A stretch of 64,000 bases of DNA from JAYSSF01 sp043772005 (lineage in GTDB: Bacteria; Patescibacteriota; Gracilibacteria; Absconditabacterales; Absconditicoccaceae): positions 1 through 64,000 of the forward strand of contig JAYVGP010000002.1 of the NCBI GenBank assembly GCA_043772005.1, given 5' to 3'. Positions within the stretch are counted from its first letter, which is position 1, and each line of letters begins with the position of its first letter. Positions 10,104 to 20,454 of the stretch are shown here, in pieces. The translations under genes and the position numbers were made by a program. A model generated the notes under the pieces. The model did no database searches, was not told the DNA's origin, and saw only the letters and a list, made by a program, of their open reading frames with translations.

Positions 10104-11465
10104 ATGAATATCTCCGACCTTCAGCTCCCTCCACACCATATCGAAGCAGAAAAATGAGTCCTGTGTTGTGTCCTGCTTGATAATGATAATATGTATATCT
10201 TGGATGGTGCTGCTCTCACTCATGTAGATTTCTATCAAAAAGAACATCAAATCATTATGGAAGCAATACAAGAACTATGGATCAAACGTAGAACAATTGA
10301 TATCGTGACACTCAGTGATCAACTCTCCAAAATGTGACAACTAGATCTCGTTGGTGGACAAGAGTATCTCCTCGAACTATCAGTATATCTACTCACTACA
10401 TCAGTATGTTATGAGTACTGTACTATTGTTAAAGAAAAATCTATCCTCAGATGAATCCTCAAAACTAGTCAGAATATTATCGGGGATGTGTATAGTCAGG
10501 AAGATGTACAATCTATCATTGATAAGATTGAAAAAAGAATCTTTGAGCTGACTCAGTACCAGATTGGCGACTCACTCATGCATATCTCCAAGTTGCTCGC
10601 TCTGAGAGTCCAAGAATATATGGATATCATTGATGATCCAAGCAAAATTGATGAGCATAAAGTCATGTCTCACTATCCAAGTCTGGATGACGTGACAAGT
10701 GGCTTTAAGCCTGGGGAACTCATTATTCTTGCAGCGAGACCTGCCATGGGTAAGACTGCATTTGCTCTCAATATCATGCTCAATGCAGCCAAATATGGCA
10801 AAAAATCTGTTGCCATCTTTTCACTTGAGATGACAAGTCAGCAAATCGTGGATAGAGTGATATCATCGGTATCTCAAGTGCCACTATCCAAGATCACCAA
10901 GGGAACACTTGATATGAATGATTTTGCACAATTAGGTAGTGCAACAAGCTTACTGTCAGAAACCAAAATGTATATTGATGATTTTGGTGGTCTGACTATA
11001 TCTATGTTAAAATCTAAGCTTCGTCGTCTCGTGATCGAACACTGACAACTAGATATGGTAGTAATTGATTACCTACAGCTCATCAACCCAGGTAATATGA
11101 GATATGCAGGCAACAGAGTCCAAGAGATCTCTGAAATCTCCAGAGCCCTCAAAGAACTTGCTAAAGAACTTAAAGTACCCATTATTGCACTCTCACAGCT
11201 ATCTCGTGCAGTAGAGTCAAGGCCAGATAAAAGACCTGGTTTATCAGACCTGAGAGATTCATGATCGATCGAACAAGATGCTGACTTGGTGATGTTCTTA
11301 TATAGAGATGAATACTATGATCCTGATACTGATCGTCCAGGTACTGCTGATGTCCTTATCAAGAAAAATAGATCTGGCGAAGCAAGAGATGTTGAACTGA
11401 GATGGAACTGAGCCACTCAGCAGTTCTTGCCTGATCCTAACTGGAAAAAATCTCAATTTAGCTAA
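10104..11465 (+). CDS. dnaB: Replicative DNA helicase
   Basis: Hexameric 5'-3' helicase of the replication fork. 453 residues. The N-terminal DnaB domain starts PHHIEAEKGVLCCVLLD. The RecA-like domain shows Walker A (ARPAMGKTAFALN), FSLEM, Walker B (VVIDYLQLI), SQLSRAVESRPDKRP and the DLRDSGSIEQDAD motif, where the glycine is UGA. IKKNRSGEARDVELRW ends the core. Six UGA-Gly codons are present. A bidirectional terminator follows the stop. Confidence 0.97.
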
Positions 11466-11470
11466 ATGAA

Positions 11471-11502
11471 AAAGCGATCAAGAAACCGATCGCTTTTATT
11501 TT
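11471..11502. terminator. Terminator between convergent dnaB and glycosidase-like gene
   Basis: AGCGATC and GATCGCT pair around an 8-nt loop, with A-rich 5' and T-rich 3' flanks. It can stop transcripts from both directions. Confidence 0.8.
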
Positions 11503-11522
11503 TTATTTTTAACTATCCAATT

Positions 11523-12788
11523 CTAATCTTGCCAGCTCCAGTCTCTCATTGGACCTATGATATACGCTTGCAGATCAACAGCCCAGTGATCGCGAAATCG
11601 ATAACAAGGAATATCAAATGGACCAAGTAGACCTTTTGTAACTTGCATCACAATGTTACTAAAAAGATTATCACAATCTCGTGTAAAATCATCACGTAAT
11701 GAAATAACCTCTTGATGATTAATCTCTCGCCTATACTGTAACTGCAATGAAAACCAGTCAGTACAGTCAATAAACAGAAACCAACACATACCATACATTG
11801 GAATATAATGAGACTTAAGAAGCTCTCCTCAAGTCTAATACATTCTAACAACTGATACGATCCCATATAATGACCGTAAATATTGGTTTCACCCAACATG
11901 ATTGGTAAGCGATATCGCATTGCATAAGTATAAGCAACCTCTGCAAACCCTTTAACTTGAATCAGAGTACAACGTTGACTCATTGCATAATTTAACTCTG
12001 AATGATTATAATAATCCAGACCAAGACAATGAATAATCGCAGGATTCCTCACAAATTGTTCAGGATCAATATCATTATCACGATATATATAATATAAGGG
12101 GTGATTAGTATCAACCTTACCTAGTACCAAATCAAGGAGCAGAAATCGCTTGTTATTATATCCTTTAACCAGGTCTTCTGACTCGGCATCCAGCGCTGTA
12201 CTCTCTTCGCAAGAATCAATATACCAGTGATTTTTATCCATATGAGCCAACTCATTACTAAGAATTGTTATCACTTGAGCAAGATTACCCAGCATTGTAA
12301 TAAATACTTTCTCATCAGCACTGAATGGACTCCATAGTGCAATCTGACCACAGAATAAAGCCGTAACATAAGGCTCATGAACTATGGTATATTTTGTCAC
12401 TTGCGGATATCGCTCCACGAGAGCTCTAAAAAAAGCGAGATAAGATGGAACGAATCGCTTATCTTTAAAGCCATCACTAAGCCATACTGGCCATGAAGTA
12501 TGATGAAGCGGATCCAAAATTGGCTCAATATCTTGGTCCAGTAAATGCTTCATATACCTATCGGTCCATGCCCACTCGTAACAACCATATATAAGTTTCA
12601 ATACGATGCCAAGGTATGCATACTGGCATCGTTTTAATTCCAGATTGTATGGCTAACCCATAGTCATCAGTATATTTGGTCAAATATTCGATACCTTCGA
12701 AGGTATTATGTATAGCTTCTTGCGGTTCACTCGAAGAATCGTGCAATCCAATAATGCGAACATTTTCCAAGCCCGATATGATCTTCAT
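11523..12788 (-). pseudogene. Family-1 beta-glucosidase-related protein, two frameshifts
   Basis: Three consecutive frames together give a protein of about 420 residues resembling family-1 glycosyl hydrolase relatives. The pieces are SGIKTMPVCIPWHRI; then YEWAWTDRYMKHLLDQDIEPILDPLHHTSWPVWL and VHEPYVTALFCGQIALW (position of the NEP acid/base motif), with GETNIYGHY near the nucleophile; then MYGMCWFLFIDCTDWFSL. The reading frame shifts near 12600 (+1) and again near 11825. Each piece is well conserved, so decay is recent, or the shifts are sequencing errors. Without them it would act on beta-glycosides. Confidence 0.7.
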
Positions 12789-12945
12789 TTTATTTTAGTT
12801 TTGTACCTTATAGCTTATTTACTATAAAAAATAAAAAAATGATTTACAAGAGTTATCTATATAAATCAATTTCAGTCTCTAAGACTTTTAAAAAAATTTA
12901 ATCATATCAATTTAACCAATTTAGACCTAATGTTATAATATAATA

Positions 12946-13482
12946 CTATTTACTAAATGATTGGTTAATCGCAGCAACAAACTCTGCCACTTCTTCAGGA
13001 AGCTCAACCGCATGAATCTCAACACGATCAATAAGATCTCACTGACGAATCGTATTGACTACCTCTAAATCAGACTCATCAATAATACGACCAAATACTG
13101 TATGTTTACCATCTAGCCAATCTGTAGCTACATGTGTAATAAAAAATTGTGAACCATTTGAGCTGGGTCATGAATTAGCCATACTGAGGATCCCAGGTCC
13201 AGAGTGTCTAAGCTGTGGATGAAATTCATCACCAAACTGATATCCAGGTCCACCAGTACCATTACTCTGAGGGCAACCTCACTGGATCATAAAATCCTCA
13301 ATAACACGGTGAAACTTAAGTCCATCATAGAACCCATTACGAGCAAGAGTCACAAAATTTGCTACTGTATAAGGAGTCTGTCCGACATGAAGTTCAAGAC
13401 GAATAGGTCATTTGGATGTGTGGAGTGTTGCGTGCATCAGTAAGTCTATAAAGTTAAAAAGTTTAGCCTCGTAAGTATTCAT
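12946..13482 (-). CDS. Cyclophilin-type peptidyl-prolyl isomerase
   Basis: Catalyses cis-trans isomerisation of Xaa-Pro bonds. 178 residues. The cyclophilin core runs from ATLHTSKGPIRLELH through ANFVTLARNGFYDGLKFHRVIEDFMIQGGCPQ, GPGYQFGDEF, GILSMANSGPSSNGSQFFI and LDGKHTVFGRI. The catalytic Arg (FHRV) and FFI motif are present. No signal peptide is seen, so it is cytosolic. An internal ATG at 13437 is an alternative start that would better match short bacterial cyclophilins. The C-terminal 20 residues form a helical extension. Confidence 0.93.
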
Positions 13483-13529
13483 TACTACCTAAAAAATTTA
13501 TAAGGTTTTAACAAGAGAATCCAATCAGA

Positions 13530-14123
13530 TTATCAGATAAAGTAGGAAAAAATAGATTGTATTCACCATATATACGCAATACATACTAGTCATTCGCCTA
13601 TAAAAACACCCAAAAGCATCTTACGGATATTAATATTGAGAGTACCTGCAATATAACAAATCAGATCAGTAGGCGTAAATGGTAACATACTCCGCATAAT
13701 AATCACTGGTAACTCATATTGTACTAACCACTTACGAATCATAGCGATGGAGCGCTTATGAGTACGCTCAAAATAATCATCAAGTTGTAATGCCTGTGAG
13801 AAGTAATAAATCAGATAAGACGTAATTAGAGTACCCGCCATCGTCAAAATCCATAATAATCGATGATTGGTAAATGGAGCAACTGCAAGTAGTATCGTAG
13901 TAAGCGGGATAAAAGTTAATCACCTCAACGAAACAAATATAAAATAACAGGTATATCATAACAGTGGTAATGCCGTAAAGAGCAAATAAAACCCATGAAT
14001 TACTTGTTGTTGATACAAAATAAAACACACTCACAGTATTACCAACATTATAATTCGTCAAATCATAATTAATATTCTGTGGTAAAATATTTGTTTCAAT
14101 AATAATGTTACAATCTTTTCCAT
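13530..14123 (-). CDS. VTT/SNARE-associated domain membrane protein (TVP38 type)
   Basis: 197-residue integral membrane protein. After an N-terminal helix (about 20-40), the VTT core is recognisable: LRGLTFIPLTTILLAVAP, a GTLITSYLIYYFSQALQLDDYFER stretch, RSMLPFTPTDLICYIAGTLNI and MLLGVFIGE with a final helix. These proteins are linked to membrane lipid homeostasis or scrambling (DedA superfamily). It lies 29 bp downstream of the methyltransferase gene at 14153 and is probably cotranscribed with it. Confidence 0.8.
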
Positions 14124-14152
14124 TACCATGATACAATAAATAAAGTTACTCT

Positions 14153-14701
14153 CTAGTTTGACCCAAATACAAAAGCTGGGGGAAGATTAAGTAAGATAAA
14201 GCGCTTATGAACAAATGGTAATCACTGATATGCAGTACGTGAATCATGCGGAGCATATGAAAATCACCTAAATACCATACCATCGATGATATACTGATGC
14301 AGTAATTGTAAAAGGGAATCTTGATAGATATTTCCAGGTAATCCTGAAATAATAAGGTCTGGTCTCGTAATTTGATAACGATCCAGAATCGACTGCATAT
14401 CATGTACATCTGCATGCTCTACAATAATCCTATCTCCATATGATGTACTGAGTAATTGAGCATATTCTTGATCATATTCGATACAGATAATCTGAGTATC
14501 TGGTTGTGCTTTTTGGATAAGAAGTTTAGTAAATGATCCCGTACCAGGTCCGAATTCCACAATTGTATTGATACAAGAAAAATCAATCCCATCAATCATT
14601 GCTTGTGCTAGTATTGGAGAACTAGGCATAATGGAAGCATTGATCTTAGGTTGATTGAGAAATTTTGTAAAAAATAACAAATATGAAGCCGCTAATCACA
14701 T
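14153..14701 (-). CDS. PmtA-like SAM methyltransferase (possible phospholipid N-methyltransferase)
   Basis: 182 residues. The family-like N-terminus LFFTKFLNQPKINASIMPSS precedes SAM motif I (IVEFGPGTGSFT), an acidic motif II (ICIEYDQEYAQLL), VEHADVHD and the catalytic-loop region LIISGLPG, ending in NLPPAFVF as in phospholipid N-methyltransferases annotated with rRNA adenine dimethylases. The likely substrate is a membrane lipid headgroup, but substrate is inference. ATG 14701 is preferred over the internal TTG 14680. The VTT gene downstream supports a membrane role. Confidence 0.75.
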
Positions 14702-14739
14702 GAACTATACTATAGTGATTATGATAACAAATTCAAAAA

Positions 14740-15372
14740 TTAGTAAACTACTATAGTACTATTATTTCATAACTTTTGATTCACTATATCGCAAATCGCC
14801 ATAGCTACAGCACTTCTTGACACCGTCTGTAATCATGGACGATAATCAGCAAAATCCATCATACGATAGTCAGATGTAGAACTATTATTAAGAATCACAG
14901 CTTTGACTATTACCCATGGAAGACTAGAAGACTCAAGAAGCTTCTCCTCCATCTCCTTATCATCTGCTACATCTCACAGCATCAGCTCATATCAACACCT
15001 CATATATCGAGGTAGGTCGGTGCGACCATGTCAAGTACCAGTACTACTCATCACAATATACTGCTGAGGAGCCGAGGTAGCTGGTCGAGCTCATATGACT
15101 GCTTGAGTGACTTGAGAATACAGGTGGGTGGGTTTACGATGACGAAGCGGTACAGAAACAGCATGGATGATTATATCACAGTCAATAATTACCTTAGTAA
15201 TATCATCAATATTAGTAGCATCTCACTGTACTATTTGTAAATGAAGATCAATAATACTGACTTTATCGGGGTTTCTCGCAAGTGTGATTACGTCCCATCC
15301 ACGACTGAGAGCTTGTTGGATAATCTGCTGTCACATACGACCAGATCATCATAATACTGCTAATTTCATCAT
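14740..15372 (-). CDS. NAD(P)-binding NmrA-like/atypical SDR protein
   Basis: 210 residues. The Rossmann start MMKLAVLGGSGRMGQQIIQQALSRG has a GxxGxxG pattern using UGA glycines, followed by VITLARNPDKV, a DATN segment and DIIIHAVSVP. It lacks the YxxxK pair of classical SDRs and fits the NmrA-like group (NAD(P)H-binding, PF13460). Its start overlaps the last 13 bases of the photolyase-like gene, so the two are translationally coupled. SDR-like genes often sit beside cryptochrome or photolyase genes. Confidence 0.82.
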
Positions 15373-16505
15373 TGATGTTGTAATGAGTAAAGGTGAATCT
15401 TCGTCTTTTCCCAGAATGGAAAAAATTTCTTGTTATATCATTGGCATATTGCGGGACTACATCGTTGATGTAGCTGATAGGTGACATCATCTCTATCAGA
15501 TGCCTTTTCATACGCTTGCCTATAGTATGGATTTTGTGTCTCATAGATGGTAATATCACGAGATTGAGACACAATCTGATCAATCCTACCTTGCGCAAAC
15601 TGGATACCATATAGCGCACAATACTCCTGCACAAAGTGAATCCTCTTGGGACTCCATGGATGACGAGCGAGAAACTGAGTATCCAAGATACATACTGTCT
15701 GATCAGGGTCAGTGATTTTGGATGAATGAAGATCTCGAGGAGTAAGAATCGTATATCAATCGTAGTTAGACTGTGCATGTGGTATTGAAGTCAAATCTGT
15801 GACTAGTATATGATGCACATCAGGACTATTTCGCATATCACTACCTCTACGAGGATCAAAGATTATACGCTCAATATCGTCATACTCACCACGATATATA
15901 CTATCACTAAACTTAGCATAACGAGTCAAATTTTCCTCATTCATAAAATATGGCTTATGAGAAAATGTAGACTGTACCCACTGCCAGCTCAGATGGTTAG
16001 ATCCTAGTTCTCCATCAATGAAGTGATAATAGGTCCAGTCTGCACATTTTTTCCGATACAACTTTTGTCGATGAGTCATATATGAAGCGAGCCACATACG
16101 CTGATGGTTATGCAGATATCACGTCGTCTCAAGCTGTAGGATGGTCTGATTTACCCAACCAGAAGCAAATGTCTTACTTACTACCTGCTCAGGCAACAGA
16201 TCGTACTTGGCAATACCAGTTTTATCTTCTTCCATATCAACAAAAATCGCATCTCACTTCCACCAATGCACCTGGACAAAATACTCTCTCCAGAGCAGCT
16301 CCTTGTACCACATCTCAGCTTGATCTACCGTATAACGAGTAAGAGACAGTCTGACTATTTCATCGATAGTAATCACACCATGAGTGATATATGGTGATAA
16401 CTGTGAGACTCACCCATTGAGATAGTTGCGAGTTTTAGTGTATTGGATCGCATCAAAGGTTTTGATCTTCTCGATAAGTTGATCATATGTGAGGATTGGG
16501 AACAT
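15360..16505 (-). CDS. Photolyase/cryptochrome-like flavoprotein with permuted domain order
   Basis: 381 residues. The N-terminal two thirds match the FAD-binding helical domain of photolyases: LSPYITHGVIT, WYKELLWREYFVQ, HNHQRMWLASYMTH, HFIDGELGSNHLSWQWVQST and KPYFMNEENLTRYA. The C-terminal about 130 residues (VCILDTQFLARHPWSPKRIHFVQEY, then GIQFAQGRIDQIV, then ITIYETQNPYYRQ) resemble the alpha/beta antenna-type domain that normally precedes the FAD domain. The order is thus reversed relative to canonical photolyases. It probably acts in light-dependent DNA repair or signalling; substrate unknown. Co-oriented with HIT, ArfB, AlkB-like and DUF2256 genes. Confidence 0.8.
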
Positions 16506-16548
16506 AGTACTAAGTCATAATAGTAAATATCTACTAACTTAAGCTATT

Positions 16549-17046
16549 CTATAGAGCTGACTTTAACTGAGAAGCAAGCTCACCGAGTTTCTCTGGATCT
16601 CATTTGGGTCAGTCGCTAGAAATAATATATCATGGATATTGTTCAAAATAGTCCTCCCTATTACTCAAATATTGTTTTCGTACTCACTGCTTCATATGTC
16701 ATGTACCAGGCATCGGTATAAGTTTAATGTGAGCATGATCAACTCATGTTCCTTCCATGATCAATCCAACCCTTCCTACATCTTCAAAATGATTGAGCAA
16801 TATATTTGATACTTTTTTGGCTGCAATAATAAATTGTTGCAAAATACCATCAGGCATTGCAAGTACATCACTACCGTAATGCTGCTTTGGCACAACAACA
16901 GTAAATCATTCAACACTTGGTCGAGTAGACAAAAATGCCATAAATTGTTCATCTTCCCAGAAGATACCAGGAGTTTGAATATTTCCTTTAATAATTTCAC
17001 AAAAGATACAGTGTCATTGGTTTGTAGATGATTGATAATTGGCCAT
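16549..17046 (-). CDS. HIT family nucleotide hydrolase/transferase
   Basis: 165 residues. HCIFCEIIKGNI and TPGIFWEDEQFMAF form the HIT N-terminus, and VDHAHIKLIPM gives the histidine triad (HxHxxxx variant; the third His is replaced by Leu/Ile-type residues here). A FTVVVPKQHYGS strand is conserved. HIT proteins hydrolyse nucleoside phosphoramidates or dinucleoside polyphosphates. A C-terminal extension of about 50 residues ends in LASQLKSAL. Co-directional with the photolyase-like gene, 43 bp upstream of it. Confidence 0.85.
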
Positions 17047-17095
17047 GAATATAAATATAATATATAAAGAAATGTTATCTATTTATTATTTATTT

Positions 17096-17374
17096 TTAAT
17101 CCCCCTTCCATCCCAGTGTCTGCATCAAGATTGCTCCGTCATTCTGTCGCTCTTTTTGTGCACGGAAAAATTGATCCTTAGTCAGTGCTCGACTATGGTG
17201 TCTGGTCTTGGTAGCAAAGGTACGAGTCTTGGCGTGATATCTACATGATGCAGTATCTTGTAGTTGCATGATAGATCACTGAGCATTCAAGACAGGCACA
17301 CCATCCATCGTCGTGACAATAAAATAGAGATTTCTATCCCCCCTCTCGGGGATTCACTGTTGTTTAGCTTTCAT
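17096..17374 (-). CDS. Small basic protein of unknown function
   Basis: Not recognised. 92 residues, rich in Arg, Lys and Gln. An N-terminal GIPERGDRN segment is encoded by a C/G-rich repeat also found at 49.95 kb. A beta-like YFIVTTMDGVPVLN stretch and a basic C-terminal half (HAKTRTFATKTRHHSRALTKDQFFRAQKERQ) follow. It lies 21 bp downstream of arfB and 49 bp upstream of the HIT gene, inside the repair cluster. Possibly nucleic-acid binding on composition alone. Confidence 0.6.
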
Positions 17375-17395
17375 AAATAAATTTATATGTAAATA

Positions 17396-17836
17396 TTACC
17401 CTCTTACTACAGTTCTATTGGCTCTCGTCTTGGATCTGCGCTTCTTCTCAGCAATACGAGCATCAACTGCGTGCTTGGGAGGGGTGGTCATTTTACGAGG
17501 CGGTTTGGGCGGTTTGAACGCTGCGAAGATCATAGCTGTGAGTTTTTTGCGGACGAGCTCTTTGTTGCTATCTTGCATACGATGCACTTGTGCATCAATT
17601 CTTAGATTTCCATCATCAGTAATATATTGTTTTTGTGCTTCTATCAAACGATCTTTGTAAGGCTGTGGGACAGCAGTGGTCGCCAAAACTGGCCAAGTAA
17701 GTTGTACTTTGGTCTCTGTTTTGTTGACATGTTGTCATCATGGTCAGCTACTTTTGGCAGTAGAAAGCTCTACTTCCTTGTATCGAATAATATCCACAAA
17801 TCATTGAATTTTTTCTTTGCTATATCGGTAGGACAT
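17396..17836 (-). CDS. arfB: Alternative ribosome-rescue factor ArfB (class I RF-like)
   Basis: Hydrolyses peptidyl-tRNA on stalled ribosomes. 146 residues. The catalytic loop SGPGGQHVNKTETKVQL is encoded with UGA at all three glycines (17735-17746), which would be impossible if UGA were a stop or Trp. The family's basic C-terminal tail that enters the mRNA channel is present (PRKMTTPPKHAVDARIAEKK, then RRSKTRANRT). Length is typical. It begins 4 bp after the AlkB-like gene ends, indicating one operon. Rescue activity that needs no stop codon may matter in a UGA-recoded cell. Confidence 0.92.
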
Positions 17837-17840
17837 ATTA

Positions 17841-18392
17841 CTATATAATTGTTCTAAAGGTACAATTGATACGAGGTCATAGTAGACGAGTCGTCTTGGG
17901 AATACAGTGTTCTCGCTGTGTTTGACTGCCTGGTCACATGACAAGTATTGATCCATGCTCAAGCATAAGTGTCACTATCTCACGAGTTGTCTTATGTCTA
18001 AGCTTAAACGCTCTACTCGCTCACAGTGTCACAGATACAATCACTGGGTCAGATCCTAGCTCATCTTCATCATCGCTATGTCGTCACATGCTGTCTTGGC
18101 CGTCGCGATACAGATTACACAAAACACTGTTGCATGCAAGCTGATGACTATCATTGATCTCGTGACATAGCTGTCATAACTTATCATCCCATCATGATCA
18201 GATGAGAGTCGTCTGACTATAGTGGTAGTATAGTCACTCATCAGCATAAAAACTCACCAGTCTAGGCTGCAGTAAATCCTTACCAAACATGCGTATCGGA
18301 TATTCTTTTCGATCCAAATGGTATGAAAAATACTGAAATAACTCGTCAGCGTTGGATAGTGCGTGGGGATGATAGGTTCGGGGATAACTCAT
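17841..18392 (-). CDS. AlkB-like Fe(II)/2-oxoglutarate DNA-repair dioxygenase
   Basis: 183 residues. The DNA-repair AlkB group is indicated by NSVLCNLYRDGQDSM, then GRHSDDEDEL with the HxD iron ligands, PVIVSVTLGASRAFKLRHK, HGSILVMGPGSQ, REHCIPK (third iron His) and RINCTFR (2-oxoglutarate Arg pair). It oxidatively removes alkyl groups from bases. The residue before HSDDE is Arg rather than the usual Trp. Co-oriented between DUF2256 and arfB in the photorepair island. Confidence 0.9.
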
Positions 18393-18414
18393 GATAGAAG
18401 AATAATATGAGTAA

Positions 18415-18567
18415 TTATAGTGAAATAGTATATTGCTTTTTACATCTCTCACTACAGTACTTGACCTCATCTCGACAGCGTGCTCGTTTTTTGCGTCGAG
18501 CAAAAGGACGCTGACAGTGCTGGCAGATTTTGGTAGGGAGATTGGATTTGGTGAGTTGTTTGGGCAT
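18415..18567 (-). CDS. DUF2256 small zinc-finger-like protein
   Basis: 50 residues. KSNLPTKICQHCQRPFARRKKRARCRDEVKYCSERC matches DUF2256 (COG4338), with four cysteines arranged CxxC...CxxxC. The normal WRKKW motif is RRKKR here. In many bacteria DUF2256 genes sit next to cryptochrome/photolyase genes, as here; biochemical function unknown. The reading frame contains no UGA. Confidence 0.85.
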   Translation of the reverse strand: MPKQLTKSNLPTKICQHCQRPFARRKKRARCRDEVKYCSERCKKQYTISL

Positions 18568-18577
18568 TTATCAAATA

Positions 18578-18934
18578 TTAATAAATACTCTTAAATACTG
18601 CTCTTATGAGTAGTAACACAGGATAGATCATCTTAGCAATCCATGGACTGCGGACACCAGATAGCAATACTCTCTGCCACCAATATGGCACAGCAACTAG
18701 TGTCTCAAGTATTGTCAAAGCCATAGCGCCGTGATATATAACACCATCAATATCAATAATCATACCCTGATCAATATCGTATCCTCTACTACGATAGATG
18801 TCTACTATCTCAGAACTGATATGCATATCATATCGAGTCAATGTTGTCTTCTTTTCCAATTCTACAAAGGCACGAAACTGACGACACATCATGCAGTCTC
18901 CATCATAGACTATGATAATATTTGCTGGACTCAT
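18578..18934 (-). CDS. DCC-family thiol-disulfide oxidoreductase-like protein (DUF393)
   Basis: 118 residues. The motif VYDGDCMMCRQF holds the DxxCxxC redox-like site near the N-terminus. GMIIDIDGVIYHGAMALTIL and RSPWIAKMIYPVLLLIRAVFKSIY complete the family pattern, the last part being hydrophobic and perhaps membrane-associated. ATG 18934 gives the family start; an upstream TTG (19012) would overlap the photolyase-related gene. Lies 28 bp downstream of that gene, so a functional link is plausible. Confidence 0.85.
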   Translation of the reverse strand: MSPANIIIVYDGDCMMCRQFRAFVELEKKTTLTRYDMHISSEIVDIYRSRGYDIDQGMIIDIDGVIYHGAMALTILETLVAVPYWWQRVLLSGVRSPWIAKMIYPVLLLIRAVFKSIY

Positions 18935-18962
18935 GATTGATAAGTAATAATTAGGGAAGATA

Positions 18963-20372
18963 TTATGAAATAGTATCAATAAATTCTTGAGCCTGTTGTT
19001 TAATCTGTTCAATATTCATCTTACTTAGATTACTCACAATATATGGCTGGCGTTTGAACAAGTCACGATGCTGATCGATAAAATTCCAGTACAGGTAATT
19101 CATCGGACAAGCCCTCGGTCACTCTTTGACTTTAGGATCATAATAACAAGTATCACAATAGTCTGACATCTTGTGGATATAGTTTGCCGATGAGATATAT
19201 GGTTTAGTAGCCAGATTCCCTCCATCTGCAAACTGCGACATACCTAAGACATTGGGCGTCACAACCCACTCGAATGCGTCAGCATACATCTCCCAAAATC
19301 GCTTATTGACATCATGAGGATTATATCACATCAGTAGCGTGAAATTACCGATAATCATGAGTCTGGTGATATGATGAGAATATGCCGTATTTTTGACTAC
19401 TTTGAGAACATGATTAATACAGTTCATCTGTAGTGGGCTATCTTCTGGCCACCAAAATCGCTTAGGCAAAGATAGCGTATGATTGAGAGCGTTTTGGGTA
19501 TAGATAGTATCTTTATAGTACCAAAATCGATGATACATATACTCTCTCCAGCCCAATATCTGACGGATAAATCATTCTTTATTATTAATTGCAGTGTCTG
19601 ACTGTTCGACTGCTTGGATCACCTCTCGTGGCGTCAGAAGACCAAAGTTGATACTCGTACTCAACAGTGAGTGATAGACCGTATCATTGTACTGATACAT
19701 CGCATCTTCCAACTCTCCAAAACGATCCAGTTTGTTCGCAATAAATGCATCAAGTAGTGCTAGTGCCTGAATGCGACTCGTAGGATACACGATCTCTTGT
19801 CACTGTTCAGTAAAATGCTTATCAAAAGATCTATTATCTGCATCATAGTTTCGCTTGCCTCATAGTGGCTGATCTACATCCATCAATACATCAAATTTAC
19901 GCCTCATCCAACGATAAAATACCTCCATCACCGGTGGCTTCTCAAATTGAATCAGAAACTCATCATGATCCACCAGAAATTGAGTATTAGGCCTCAGCTC
20001 AATTATAATACCATATTCACTGAGTTTATCTTGTAGTGATAAAATATGATTGAGGAGACTGGGCTCACTAGGCGTCATCACAATAATCACACTCACATCA
20101 TAGTCCTGACAATACTGACGAAGGCCTAGCAAATATGATGATACCGAGTGCCGAGTCGCTGACTTAGGTCAGTGTTCGAGCTCACCGATCAAAATCTGAC
20201 TCGCATCATATTCGATCTGCTGTGAGTGAGGATTGAGGGATAGTGGTCCATATGGTGATCATGGTGCTTTAGTACTATGCAAAAACACATACTGGTCAAC
20301 ATCGTGATAACAGTAATGAGCACCTAATTGATCATAAAGGATTCGCTGCGCTTTCATGATATCAATATACAT
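18963..20372 (-). CDS. Photolyase-related Fe-S flavoprotein (COG3046)
   Basis: 469 residues, typical for the iron-sulfur bacterial cryptochrome/photolyase group (FeS-BCP, 6-4 photolyases). GGKRNYDADNR, SSTSINFGLLTP-type FAD loop, GWREYMYHRFWY and HHITRLMIIGNFTLL are seen. Four cysteines are placed for a [4Fe-4S] cluster: one in MNCINHVLK and three in YCDTCYYDPKVKEGPRACPMN. The N-terminal domain (about 1-160) is more divergent than usual. ATG 20372 chosen; ATG 20357 is an in-frame alternative. It probably repairs UV photoproducts and heads the co-directional repair cluster. Confidence 0.88.
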
Positions 20373-20454
20373 TCGATAAAAAAAACTCCACCAAAAAGTA
20401 GTGAAATGTTTTTGATAATCCACTAATAGTAATTATTGCAAAATTATTATTATG

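Noticed and set aside
11523..12788. Programmed ribosomal frameshifting
   Set aside because: Two separate shifts with no evident slippery heptamer or stimulatory hairpin; decay or error is simpler.
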